Notes under the pieces: generated by a model
What the model saw: only the letters and a program-made list of their open reading frames with translations
Told to the model about the DNA's origin: nothing
Database searches by the model: none
Made by a program: the position numbers and the translations under genes
NCBI RefSeq assembly: GCF_036010325.1
Contig: NZ_CP108549.1
Span: forward strand, 6,448,001 to 6,512,000
Length of the DNA: 64,000 nt
Source: Streptomyces sp. NBC_01210
GTDB taxonomy: Bacteria > Actinomycetota > Actinomycetes > Streptomycetales > Streptomycetaceae
Reading direction: 5' to 3'
Part shown: piece by piece, positions 52,681 through 61,000 of the stretch
Layout of the letters: each line of letters begins with the position of its first letter
Position numbering within the stretch: position 1 is the first letter of the stretch

Positions 52681-53931
52681 TTGAACGGGCAGCCGATATC
52701 GGGGGCATCGGCCGGGGCGGTAGGCGGAAGCAGGCGTGGGGGCGCCGTTCTGCCGGCTCTGGTGCTGGGGGCGTTGCTGGTGCTGGTCACGGCCTGCGGT
52801 GGCGGGGGCTCCGACAAGGGCAGTGACGACAAGGACAAGAAGGACGGCGGGAAGGTCGGGAACGCGGCCTCCCAGGCGGTGGTGACCATCGCGCCCAAGG
52901 ACGGCGCCCGGTCGGTCGCCACCAGCGGCGCACTCAAGGTCACCGCGGACAAGGGCAAGCTGACCACGGTCACGGTCCAGGACGACAAGGGCTCCGCGGT
53001 CGAGGGCAAGCTCGCCGCGGACGGCGCCAGTTGGCAGCCGTTGCAGCATCTGGCGGGCTCCACCAAGTACAAGGTGCACGCCGTCGCCAAGGACACGGAC
53101 GGCCGTGAGTCGGCGAAGGACACCACCTTCACCACGCTCGTCCCGAAGAACACCTTCCTCGGGCAGTACACGCCGGAGGACGGTGCGACGGTCGGCGTCG
53201 GCATGCCGGTCTCGATCAATTTCACCCGGGGCATCACCAATCCGGAGTCCGTCGAGAAGGCCATCAAGGTGACCGCGGAACCGGCCGTGCCGGTCGAGGG
53301 CCACTGGTTCGGCAACGACCGCCTCGACTTCCGCCCGGAGAAGTACTGGGCCGCCGGCACCAAGGTGACGGTGAAGCTGAACCTGGACGGCGTCGAGGGC
53401 CGTCCCGGCGTGTACGGCAAGCAGTCCAAGACGGTGAAGTTCACCATCGGCCGCAGCCAGATCTCCACCGTGGACGCCAGTGAGCACAACATGAAGGTCG
53501 TACGGGACGGCAAGCAGATCAAGTCCATCCCGATCACCGCCGGCGCGCCGTCGACCACGACGTACAACGGCCAGATGGTCATCAGCGAGAAGTACAAGGT
53601 GACCCGGATGAACGGCGCCACCGTGGGCTTCGGCGGCGAGTACGACATCAAGGACGTGCCGCACGCGATGCGCCTGTCCAACTCGGGCACCTTCCTCCAC
53701 GGCAACTACTGGGCCTCGTCCGGGACGTTCGGCTCGTCGAACGTCAGCCACGGCTGTGTGGGTCTGCGCGACGTCCGCGGGGCGTACGACGAGGGCACCC
53801 CGGCGGCCTGGCTCTACGACCGGTCGATCATCGGCGACGTGGTGATCGTGAAGAACTCCAAGGACCGCCAGATCGCTCCGGAGAACGGTCTGAACGGCTG
53901 GAACATGTCCTGGGCGGAGTGGACCAAGTAG
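52681..53931 (+). CDS. L,D-transpeptidase lipoprotein, second of a tandem pair
   Basis: A 416-residue enzyme of the same architecture as its neighbour: lipobox VTAC at about residue 39, a charged linker (SDKGSDDKDKKDGGK), two Ig-like domains and the YkuD domain (GTFLHGNYW, NVSHGCVGLRD). The start is TTG at 52681, about ten bases after GGGGAGAAG; no ATG or GTG gives a better signal peptide. It has a longer leader than its paralogue and a separate 185-base upstream gap, so it may be expressed independently. A terminator follows. Confidence 0.92.
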   Translation: MNGQPISGASAGAVGGSRRGGAVLPALVLGALLVLVTACGGGGSDKGSDDKDKKDGGKVGNAASQAVVTIAPKDGARSVATSGALKVTADKGKLTTVTVQDDKGSAVEGKLAADGASWQPLQHLAGSTKYKVHAVAKDTDGRESAKDTTFTTLVPKNTFLGQYTPEDGATVGVGMPVSINFTRGITNPESVEKAIKVTAEPAVPVEGHWFGNDRLDFRPEKYWAAGTKVTVKLNLDGVEGRPGVYGKQSKTVKFTIGRSQISTVDASEHNMKVVRDGKQIKSIPITAGAPSTTTYNGQMVISEKYKVTRMNGATVGFGGEYDIKDVPHAMRLSNSGTFLHGNYWASSGTFGSSNVSHGCVGLRDVRGAYDEGTPAAWLYDRSIIGDVVIVKNSKDRQIAPENGLNGWNMSWAEWTK

Positions 53932-53954
53932 TACGTCCCTCTTCCGGAAACGCC

Positions 53955-53987
53955 GGACCCGGTGCTGTGAGCAACAGCACCGGGTCC
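53955..53987 (+). terminator. Terminator after the L,D-transpeptidase pair
   Basis: GGACCCGGTGCTGT, loop GAGCA, ACAGCACCGGGTCC: a perfect 14-bp stem 23 bases past the stop, followed by GTTGTCGTT. Confidence 0.88.
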
Positions 53988-54017
53988 GTTGTCGTTAGCG
54001 CCGGTTAACCTGCCTCC

Positions 54018-54788
54018 ATGACGACTGTTGCACTCGAGGTCTCCGAAGGCGTCGGCACCATCCGACTGGACCGCCCGCCGATGAACGCCCTGGACATCGC
54101 CATCCAGGACCGGCTGCGCGAGCTCGCCGAGGAGGCGGCCCGCCGTGACGACGTACGGGCCGTGATCCTGTACGGCGGCGAGAAGGTGTTCGCGGCCGGC
54201 GCGGACATCAAGGAGATGCAGGCGATGGACCACGCGGCGATGGTCGTACGGTCCCGGGCTCTGCAGGACTCCTTCACCGCCGTCGCCCGTATCCCCAAGC
54301 CCGTCGTCGCCGCCGTCACCGGCTACGCGCTCGGCGGCGGCTGCGAGCTGGTCCTCTGCGCCGACTTCCGGATCGCCGCCGACAACGCCAAACTCGGCCA
54401 GCCCGAGATCCTGCTCGGCCTGATCCCGGGCGCCGGCGGCACCCAGCGGCTCTCGCGGCTGATCGGCCCGTCCAAGGCCAAGGACCTGATCTTCACCGGC
54501 CGTATGGTCAAGGCCGACGAGGCACTCGCGCTCGGTCTGGTCGACCGCGTCGTCCCCGCAGCCGAGGTGTACGAGCAGGCCCGCGCCTGGGCCGCGCAGC
54601 TCGCGAAGGGACCGGCTCTGGCGCTGCGTGCCGCCAAGGAGTCCATCGACGCGGGCCTGGAGACGGACATCGAAACGGGCCTCGCCATTGAACGCAACTG
54701 GTTCGCGGGTCTGTTCGCGACGGAGGACCGCGAGCGCGGAATGCGCAGCTTCGTGGAGGAGGGCCCGGGCAAGGCCAAGTTCCTCTGA
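54018..54788 (+). CDS. Enoyl-CoA hydratase/isomerase family protein
   Basis: A 256-residue crotonase. The oxyanion-hole segment is FAAGADIKEM and the second active-site part VTGYALGGGCELVLCADFRI. Glu of AKLGQPEILLGLIPGAGGTQRL matches a catalytic glutamate, so it is probably a true hydratase for short-chain enoyl-CoA. The ATG at 54018 gives a normal start. No beta-oxidation partner is adjacent, so the exact pathway cannot be told. Confidence 0.92.
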   Translation: MTTVALEVSEGVGTIRLDRPPMNALDIAIQDRLRELAEEAARRDDVRAVILYGGEKVFAAGADIKEMQAMDHAAMVVRSRALQDSFTAVARIPKPVVAAVTGYALGGGCELVLCADFRIAADNAKLGQPEILLGLIPGAGGTQRLSRLIGPSKAKDLIFTGRMVKADEALALGLVDRVVPAAEVYEQARAWAAQLAKGPALALRAAKESIDAGLETDIETGLAIERNWFAGLFATEDRERGMRSFVEEGPGKAKFL

Positions 54789-55050
54789 ACATGGGCAAGT
54801 TGGACACATCGGTGCTGGGCGTCAACCCTGTGGCCGGCTTAGCCGAGTCTTAAAGGAGCCTTAAGGCTGAGCGGTCCGCTGCGCTGGGCGATCATCCATA
54901 AGCAAGGCGTCAGGGCAGCTCAGTGCGTGCACGAGTGCCCAAATGGGGCCAGCGTCATATGCCATTGGGGCCCCCGGGGACGGTTTCCTCGGGGGGTCCT
55001 ATTCCCCTGGAACGCCCCCGGAAGCCGCTCATTGCGGCCATGATGGGGGC

Positions 55051-55554
55051 ATGGCGGGCCTGGAGGATGTGGAGCAACCGCGGCAGCGCGGCAGCGCTAC
55101 CGTCGGGCGGTGGGTGCCGGCCGTCGAGAATGAACTGGCGCTCAAGGCGCTGGAGTTGTTCGGCAACCCGACGGACGAGGAAGTCCGACTGCCCTCCCGC
55201 CCCGAATCCGCCGCCACCGCACGCCGGTTGACCCAGTGTGTGGTGCTGTGTCAGTGGGCGCTCTCCGCGCAGACCGCCGAGCATGCGGTGTTACTCGTCT
55301 CGGAACTCGTCGGCAATGCCGTACGCCATACCGGCGCGCGTGTCTTCGGGCTGCGGATGCTGCGCCGCCGAGGCTGGATCAGGATCGAGGTCCATGATCC
55401 CTCCCGCGGGCTGCCCTGTCTGATGCCGGTCCAGGAGATGGACACCAGCGGCCGCGGCCTCTTTCTCGTGGACAAGCTCGCCGACCGGTGGGGCGTGGAT
55501 CTGCTGCCCCGCGGCAAGACCACCTGGTTCGAGATGCGGGTCTCCGACCGCTGA
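55051..55554 (+). CDS. GHKL ATP-binding protein, anti-sigma-factor-like, with a TTA codon
   Basis: A 167-residue cytoplasmic protein with one HATPase_c domain: the N-box LLVSELVGNAVRHTGA, a G1-like VHDPSRGLP (altered from DxGxG) and G2 GRGLFLVDKLADRWGV. Streptomyces have dozens of such RsbW/SpoIIAB-like regulators. Codon 81 (55291-55293) is TTA, suggesting bldA-dependent translation and a developmental role. The ATG at 55051 is used; the ribosome site is weak. No sigma factor or antagonist is next to it; the STAS gene at 61335 is a possible partner but far away. Confidence 0.85.
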   Translation: MAGLEDVEQPRQRGSATVGRWVPAVENELALKALELFGNPTDEEVRLPSRPESAATARRLTQCVVLCQWALSAQTAEHAVLLVSELVGNAVRHTGARVFGLRMLRRRGWIRIEVHDPSRGLPCLMPVQEMDTSGRGLFLVDKLADRWGVDLLPRGKTTWFEMRVSDR

Positions 55555-55954
55555 GCAGCCTGAGAGCAAGGGGTTGGGGTGCTACGGCCCGGGAAACACG
55601 GAAGCCCCCTGAGCGGGGGCTTCCATGGAGCGCCGTGGATTGGGGGGGGGTGTATCCACGGTCGCTTTCGACGACCTGGCCCGGGTCAATGGGGGTCGTG
55701 TCAGCGACTATGGCAGACGGGGGCCGTGCCACCAAAAGTCCTTACTCGGATGCAAGCCTGCAAATCATGACATATTGGAATGGAATCACAGGTGAGGTGA
55801 GCCACCTGCCTGGAAATCGCTGAACAAATATCGATCTCGGCGAGTGTTTCATTGATCCACTCGCCCTGGAGCGGCCCCCGCGGTCGCGACCCGCAAACGT
55901 CCTGAATTTGGACAATCGTTATCTTCCGGGCAGTCCGCGCCTACTGTGCTTCCC
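55555..55954. other. 400-base noncoding gap before the deacetylase operon
   Basis: Begins with a terminator (55600-55624). The rest has no convincing reading frame. It includes AT-richer stretches near 55770-55850 (ATGACATATTGGAATGG, GAACAAATATCGATC) that are unusual for this chromosome and could hold promoters; I could not define one. Confidence 0.5.
55600..55624 (+). terminator. Terminator of the GHKL ATPase gene
   Basis: GGAAGCCCCC, loop TGAGC, GGGGGCTTCC: a perfect 10-bp stem 45 bases past the stop. Confidence 0.85.
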
Positions 55955-56731
55955 GTGACCTCGATCGACCGCCGCAGGGCACTGCGCGCAGTGGGTGCGG
56001 CCGTCGCGGGTGCCCTCGCCACGAGTTGCACCGACGACGGTCCCGCTCCGCCGCCGCCCGCTCCGCCCGCCGCCCCCACCCCACCGTCCCGGGGTTCCCG
56101 TCCCGCCCCCGCTCCCCGCCGATTCCCCGGACAGCCCGTCCGGATCGCGCACGGCCCCCGCGACCGGGGCCGGGTGGCCCTCACCTTCCACGGTCAGGGG
56201 GATCCGGCCGTCGCCAAGGCCCTACTCGCCGAGGCCGAACGGGCCGGCGCCCGTATCACCGTCCTGGCCGTCGGCAGCTGGCTCGACGAGTACCCGGATC
56301 TCGCCCGCCGGATCCTCGACGGCGGCCACGACCTCGGCAATCACACCCAGCGCCATCTGGGCATCTCGGAGATGTCCGAGACGCAGGCGTACGCCGAGAT
56401 CACCGGCTGTGCCGAACGGCTGCGCCGGCTCACCGGCTCCATCGGCACCTGGTTCCGCCCCTCCCGCACACGCGACGCGACCCCCCTTGTCGCCACACTC
56501 GCCCACCGGGCCGGCTACCCGCACGTCCTCTCGTATGACGTCGACTCCCTCGACTACACCAAGCCCGGTGCCACAGCCGTCACCCGCAATGTCACGGGGC
56601 AGATCCGGCGCGGATCGGTGGTGAGCCTGCACTTCGGCGTTCCGGACACGGTGGCCGCACTGCCCGCCCTCCTCGACGACCTCAACCGCCGCGGCCTGCG
56701 CGCGGTGACCACCACGGAGCTGCTGATCTGA
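55955..56731 (+). CDS. Divergent polysaccharide-deacetylase-like lipoprotein
   Basis: A 258-residue exported protein. The N-terminus has RRRALRAVGAAVAG, a twin-arginine-like motif, and the possible lipobox ATSC, then a long Pro-rich linker. The deacetylase fold is recognisable (VALTFHGQGDPAVAKALLAE, HDLGNHTQRHLGIS, WFRPSRTRD, SYDVDSLDYTKP). The first motif, normally TFDDG, is TFHGQGD: both aspartates are gone, while the HxxxH metal site remains. The activity may be altered or lost. GTG 55955 is used; GTG 55946 is nearly as good. The stop overlaps the next ATG (TGATG). Confidence 0.8.
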   Translation: MTSIDRRRALRAVGAAVAGALATSCTDDGPAPPPPAPPAAPTPPSRGSRPAPAPRRFPGQPVRIAHGPRDRGRVALTFHGQGDPAVAKALLAEAERAGARITVLAVGSWLDEYPDLARRILDGGHDLGNHTQRHLGISEMSETQAYAEITGCAERLRRLTGSIGTWFRPSRTRDATPLVATLAHRAGYPHVLSYDVDSLDYTKPGATAVTRNVTGQIRRGSVVSLHFGVPDTVAALPALLDDLNRRGLRAVTTTELLI

Positions 56732-57918
56732 TGCACCCGATGACTCCCCTCGCCAAGCGGACCGCCGCGCTGCTCGCGGGCGCCCTGCTCGCCCTCCTCG
56801 CGGGCTGCAGCTCACCCGCCGACCGGACGGAGGCGCCGGCCACCAGGGCCGCCGCGCCGCCCGACAAGCGCGGGCATGTCACCCCGGCCTGGCTGCGCGG
56901 CATGCCGCCCGTGCTGGACCCGCACGACATCTACTCGGCGGACCGCCCGGGCCGGCTCTCGCCGGCGGTCAAGGGCTTCCCGTCCCGGGTGTACGTCCCC
57001 AACACCAACTCCAACACCGTCTCGGTCATCGACCCCACGACGTACAAGGTCATCGAGACGATCCCGGTCGGCGTCCAGCCGCAGCACGTCGTCCCCTCCT
57101 GGGACCTGAAGACGCTCTGGGTCAACAACAACCGCGGCCATACGCTCACCCCGATCAACCCGGTCACCGGCGCCGCGGGCAAGCCGGTCGACGTGCACGA
57201 CCCGTACAACCTCTACTTCACGCCCAACGGCAAGTACGCGATCGTCATGGCCTCGATGGACCGCGAGCTCGTCTTCCGCGACGCGCACACCATGAACCGG
57301 ATCAAGTCCACCCCGGTCGCCTGCTACGGCGTCAACCACGCGGACTTCTCCGCCGACGGCCGGTACTTCATCGTCTCCTGCGAGTTTTCCGGGGAGCTGC
57401 TGAAGGTCGACACGGAGAAGATGAAGGTCGTCGGCCGGCAGAAGCTGCCCTTCAACGGTGCGATGCCGCAGGACGTGAAGCTCTCGCCGGACGGCAAGAC
57501 CTTCTATGTCGCCGACATGATGGCGCACGGCGTATGGGTGCTCGACGGCGAGAATTTCACCACGCCCGCACTGCTGCCCACCGGCAAGGGCTGCCACGGC
57601 CTCTACGTCAGCCGTGACTCCAAGGAGATGTACATCTCCAACCGCGGCGAGGGCTCCATCTCCGTCTTCGACTTCGCGCAGAACAGGCTGACCAAGAAGT
57701 GGAGGCTGCCGGACGGCGGCAGCCCCGACATGGGTGGTGTCTCGGCGGACGGCAAGGTGCTGTGGCTGTCCGGGCGTTACGACTCCGAGGTGTACGCCAT
57801 CGACACCAGGACCGGTAAGCAGCTGGCCCGTATCCCGGTGGGCAGCGGTCCGCACGGGCTGGCGGTCTATCCGCAGCCCGGGCGCTACTCACTGGGCCAC
57901 ACGGGCGTCTTCCGCTAG
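56731..57918 (+). CDS. YncE-type beta-propeller lipoprotein
   Basis: A 395-residue lipoprotein with the lipobox LAGC at residue 26. The rest is a seven-bladed YVTN/YncE propeller with repeated blades such as SRVYVPNTNSNTVSVIDPTT, KVIETIPVGVQPQHVV, GKTFYVADMMAHGVWVLDG and KQLARIPVGSGPHGLAVYPQ. It is co-translated with the divergent deacetylase. Such proteins bind surface ligands or scaffold cell-wall enzymes; no enzyme activity is predicted. The gene pair probably acts on the envelope (inference). Confidence 0.9.
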   Translation: MHPMTPLAKRTAALLAGALLALLAGCSSPADRTEAPATRAAAPPDKRGHVTPAWLRGMPPVLDPHDIYSADRPGRLSPAVKGFPSRVYVPNTNSNTVSVIDPTTYKVIETIPVGVQPQHVVPSWDLKTLWVNNNRGHTLTPINPVTGAAGKPVDVHDPYNLYFTPNGKYAIVMASMDRELVFRDAHTMNRIKSTPVACYGVNHADFSADGRYFIVSCEFSGELLKVDTEKMKVVGRQKLPFNGAMPQDVKLSPDGKTFYVADMMAHGVWVLDGENFTTPALLPTGKGCHGLYVSRDSKEMYISNRGEGSISVFDFAQNRLTKKWRLPDGGSPDMGGVSADGKVLWLSGRYDSEVYAIDTRTGKQLARIPVGSGPHGLAVYPQPGRYSLGHTGVFR

Positions 57919-57950
57919 GCAGCGTGCGGGGGCTCCGCCCGGACCCCGCT

Positions 57951-57997
57951 CCTCGATCGCCGGACGGGCTGAAACTCCGCCCGTCCGGCGATCGAGG
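57951..57997. terminator. Dyad element after the propeller gene, repeated at 18564
   Basis: CCTCGATCGCCGGACGGG, 11-base loop, CCCGTCCGGCGATCGAGG: a perfect 18-bp stem. The same TCGATCGCCGG core as in the element near helR and glgB. It lies 33 bases after the propeller stop and before a converging P450 gene. Probably a terminator belonging to a Streptomyces repeat family. Confidence 0.8.
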
Positions 57998-58077
57998 ACA
58001 CTCTGGGGGGACCCCGGAAGGGCGTGCGGGGCCCGGGGGCGCAGCCCCCCGTTACAGCAACCAGGCAGAGCCCTGGC

Positions 58078-59274
58078 TCACCACAGCACCGGCAGCCTCT
58101 CCGGCAGCCGTTTGATGAAGCCCGTACGCCACACCAGTTGCTCCTCGGGCACGGCGAGCCGCAGCCGCGGCACCCGGTCCACGAGCGCGGCCAGTGCGGT
58201 CTCGGCGTGCAGCCGGCCCAGAGCCGAGGCGGGGCAGAAGTGTCGGCCGCCGCCGAAGGAGAGATGCGGATTGTGCGCACGCTCCAGGTCGAGACGCCCG
58301 GGGTTCTCGAAGACCTCGGGATCGAAGTTCGCGCCCTCGACCAGGATCAGCACCAACTCGCCCTTGCGGACCAGGACATCACCGAGCTGTACATCGTCGA
58401 GAGCGAGGCGCGGCAGTCCGTCGCCGATCGACAGGTTCCAGCGCAGCAGCTCGTCGACGGCGCCGCCGATCCGCTCCGGGTGCTCCCGCAGATACCCGAT
58501 CAGCTCCGGGCGCTGGAGCAGCGCCAGTACGGCCAGGACCAGGAAGGCGGAGGTGGAGACCGCACCCGCGCCGAACAGCGACACGGCGACGGTGGCGAGC
58601 ATCTCGTCCGTCAGATGCGCCGACTCCTCGTCCTCGCGCAGCGCCGCCAGCCGGCCCAGCAGTCCGGTGCGTTCGGACTCGGGGACGTTCAGCCGCTCGA
58701 CCATGTAGTCGAGGTCCTTGTACCAGTTGAGCTGCGAGCCCTCGAAGGTGTGCGAACTGGTCATGAAGGCGATGTCCAGACCGGACATCAGCCGCCGCCA
58801 GTCGCTGAACGGCACCCCGATCACCCTGCAGTGAAGTGCGGCCGAGAAGGGTTCGGCGAAGCCGGTCCGCAGATCGACCGGCGGGCCCTCGGCGAGCAGC
58901 CTGTCGATCAGCTCGCCGGCCGTGGCACGCAGCCAGCCGTGCAGTCCTTCGTCCGCACGCGGGTTGAGCGCCTTCATCACCGCGCCGCGCAGCCCCGCAC
59001 TGCTGATGTTCCCCATGTTGTTGACGACCTCGGGCGGGATCGTCAGCGCGTACTGGCGCGGCACTCCGGGAGCGGCCGTCTCCTTGAGGCTGAACCGCTT
59101 GTCCTCCAGGACCTGGCCGGCCAGCCGGTGGCTGCTCACCAGCCAGGCGCTGTCGCCGGTGAGCGTGCGCACCCGGGCCACCGGCTGCTGCTCGCGCAGC
59201 CGGGTGCACTCCACGGGGAGCGCATCGCCCCGCCGGGAGAGCGGGAAATCAAGCTGCTCGGGCTCGGTGGTCAT
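58078..59274 (-). CDS. CYP121-like cytochrome P450 (mycocyclosin synthase type)
   Basis: A 398-residue soluble P450 closely resembling M. tuberculosis CYP121 (396 residues) as I remember it: IPPEVVNNMGNI, the I-helix SLFGAGAVSTSAF lacking the usual acid-alcohol pair, LLRWNLSIGDGLPRLA, GDVLVRKGELVLILVEGANF, the heme loop FGGGRHFCPAS and the C-terminus PERLPVLW. CYP121 couples the two tyrosine rings of cyclo(Tyr-Tyr). Here the position matching substrate-contact Arg386 appears to be Lys (GFIKRLPERL). ATG 59274 has AAGGAG eight bases upstream. It overlaps the cyclodipeptide synthase gene by 26 bases, the same order as Rv2275-Rv2276. Confidence 0.93.
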   Translation of the reverse strand: MTTEPEQLDFPLSRRGDALPVECTRLREQQPVARVRTLTGDSAWLVSSHRLAGQVLEDKRFSLKETAAPGVPRQYALTIPPEVVNNMGNISSAGLRGAVMKALNPRADEGLHGWLRATAGELIDRLLAEGPPVDLRTGFAEPFSAALHCRVIGVPFSDWRRLMSGLDIAFMTSSHTFEGSQLNWYKDLDYMVERLNVPESERTGLLGRLAALREDEESAHLTDEMLATVAVSLFGAGAVSTSAFLVLAVLALLQRPELIGYLREHPERIGGAVDELLRWNLSIGDGLPRLALDDVQLGDVLVRKGELVLILVEGANFDPEVFENPGRLDLERAHNPHLSFGGGRHFCPASALGRLHAETALAALVDRVPRLRLAVPEEQLVWRTGFIKRLPERLPVLW

Positions 59275-59989
59275 CGTCCGCGCTCCTTTCGGGGGCTTCG
59301 GGCCGTACGACGGCATAGCCCTGATTGCGGGCGGCTCGCAGCCCGCCGCCCTTTCCGTAGAGAAGTTCCGTCAACGGCATCAGCGCGTGATAGCAGGAGA
59401 CGGAGGAGGGGACGCCGAGAATCCCCGGGGTGTCGAGGAAGAAGGGGAGTTCAGCGGCGATGTAGTCGAGACACGCCGATCTCTGCTCGGAGGTGATGGA
59501 TTCACCGGCGGACATTTTGGGCGCCAGGAACTGCTGGACCATCCGGTCACAGCTCTTCCGGAATTCCTCGTCCGTGCCGAGGAAGTGCTGTACGCGCCGG
59601 TGCAGCAGCGCGTACACCGGATCGCCGGAGAATTCCGACAGCGCCCGCACCCCGATCCGCCGGCCCGGCGGCCCGGCGGCCTCCACGCCGCCCAGAATCC
59701 GCCTGCGTACGGCCTTGAGCTCCTTGGTCGCACGCCGGGCGGCCTGCTCCGGGGCGTGGCCCAGCGCCGCGAAGACGGCTGACACATGCAGATCGGCATA
59801 GACGAAATCAACCGCGGTGAAGCGCGGCGCCGCCCAGCGGGCGAGTTCTGTGATGCGTGCGGCGGAGAAATAGCTGTTCCCCGGGGAAACCCCGATCAGG
59901 ACATGGTCGGCCTCGTCCCAAATGATGTGGCAGTTACGGGTGAAGGGCCGGACCGTGAATGAGTCGGTTGTGATCGTCACTGTTGACAT
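59249..59989 (-). CDS. Cyclodipeptide synthase, probably cyclo(Tyr-Tyr)
   Basis: A 246-residue tRNA-dependent enzyme joining two aminoacyl-tRNA amino acids into a diketopiperazine. Key residues are S35 (nucleophile) and N38 in IGVSPGNSYFS, Y176 and E180 in CLDYIAAELPFF, and Y200-H201 in VPSSVSCYHALMP. N-Y-H places it in the NYH subfamily. It lines up along its length with Rv2275 of M. tuberculosis (VRPFT, DFVYAD, PSSV, LRAARNQG), which makes cyclo(Tyr-Tyr), so that product is likely but not proven. ATG 59989 is used; a GTG lies one codon upstream. It is the first gene of a two-gene operon. Confidence 0.93.
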   Translation of the reverse strand: MSTVTITTDSFTVRPFTRNCHIIWDEADHVLIGVSPGNSYFSAARITELARWAAPRFTAVDFVYADLHVSAVFAALGHAPEQAARRATKELKAVRRRILGGVEAAGPPGRRIGVRALSEFSGDPVYALLHRRVQHFLGTDEEFRKSCDRMVQQFLAPKMSAGESITSEQRSACLDYIAAELPFFLDTPGILGVPSSVSCYHALMPLTELLYGKGGGLRAARNQGYAVVRPEAPERSADDDHRARAA

Positions 59990-60184
59990 CACCCTTGCGC
60001 CGCTTGTCCCTGGGAGCCCTGCGCTCCTGGTGTGGCGGCGACGCCATGAAGTTATCCGGCCGCGGCGAAGAGTGACGAAGCTCCCCCGGGGATTTGGCGA
60101 GAATTGATTCCAGCGGGGCGGAAAATCAACTTCCGTGCTACGGAAAGGTAATTGAAGCCTTTTCTGTCGCCCGGGTCATCCGGC

Positions 60185-60823
60185 TCATCCGGCCTCGAAC
60201 AGAGCTTCGGAGCCCACCGGCCGGAAGCCCGCTGCCTGGAACGTCCGCACACTGCGGGCGTTCCCCGGCGACTGCTGGGCCCACACCACCGAGTCCGGCA
60301 CCAAGTGGCGGGCCGCCACAGCGAGTTCCACGCCGAGGCCCCGGCCGCGCGCCTGTTCGTCCACCTCGATCGCGGCCTCCCAGCGGCCCGCGAGGCCCCG
60401 GCCGAGGACCAGCACCCCGCCTTCCGCGGCCCAGACCCGCACGCCGTCGCGGAACTTCAGGGCGCGTGCCACCCGCGGGTGCTCCGGGTCCTCGATCTCG
60501 CGCAGCTCAAGCCCAGGTCTGCCCGGCAGCGTGTCGGCGACCGTCACCAGGTCGACGGTGTGCATCGAGCGGCCGGTGCGGGCCAGCATGGCGGCCAGGA
60601 ACACCGGGTTCATCGCGGCGGCCAGCCGGTCGGAGGCGGTGGCGGCGAGCTCGGCCCGTACCCACTCCGGATCCTCGTCGGTGAAGACCACGGAGTGCGC
60701 GGTGAACGCCACCACACCGGCGTCGCGGACGCTCGGCTGCCCGATCACGGTGATGGATCCGTCCGGCGGCGGGAACTCCCCGCGTGCCGCCGCGGCCAGG
60801 ATCTCCGCCAGTGCCTTGCTCAT
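60185..60823 (-). CDS. GNAT-family acetyltransferase
   Basis: A 212-residue protein. The C-terminal half has the acetyl-CoA loop WEAAIEVDEQARGRGLGVEL followed by AARHLVPDSVVWAQQSPGN and FQAAGFRPVGSEALF. The N-terminal half (about 1-100) is less typical and could shape the substrate site. The ATG at 60823 is clear. It lies upstream of the cyclodipeptide operon on the same strand but 195 bases away, so a link to that pathway is only possible. The substrate is unknown. Confidence 0.85.
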   Translation of the reverse strand: MSKALAEILAAAARGEFPPPDGSITVIGQPSVRDAGVVAFTAHSVVFTDEDPEWVRAELAATASDRLAAAMNPVFLAAMLARTGRSMHTVDLVTVADTLPGRPGLELREIEDPEHPRVARALKFRDGVRVWAAEGGVLVLGRGLAGRWEAAIEVDEQARGRGLGVELAVAARHLVPDSVVWAQQSPGNARSVRTFQAAGFRPVGSEALFEAG

Positions 60824-61000
60824 CTCGTTTCCCTCTCCTCTGCCTCAGTCTCCACCTGCTCTTCCTGGAGGACGTGCGCAGCGTGCTCGAGGGTGAGAGG
60901 AGAGCCGCCGTCGCCTTCGAACGACTGGCCGCTACCCTGAGGGCTCAATCGGGCGGCTAATCTGACCCCGTCAGTAATGCACCAAGGAGGGGCGGAAGCA

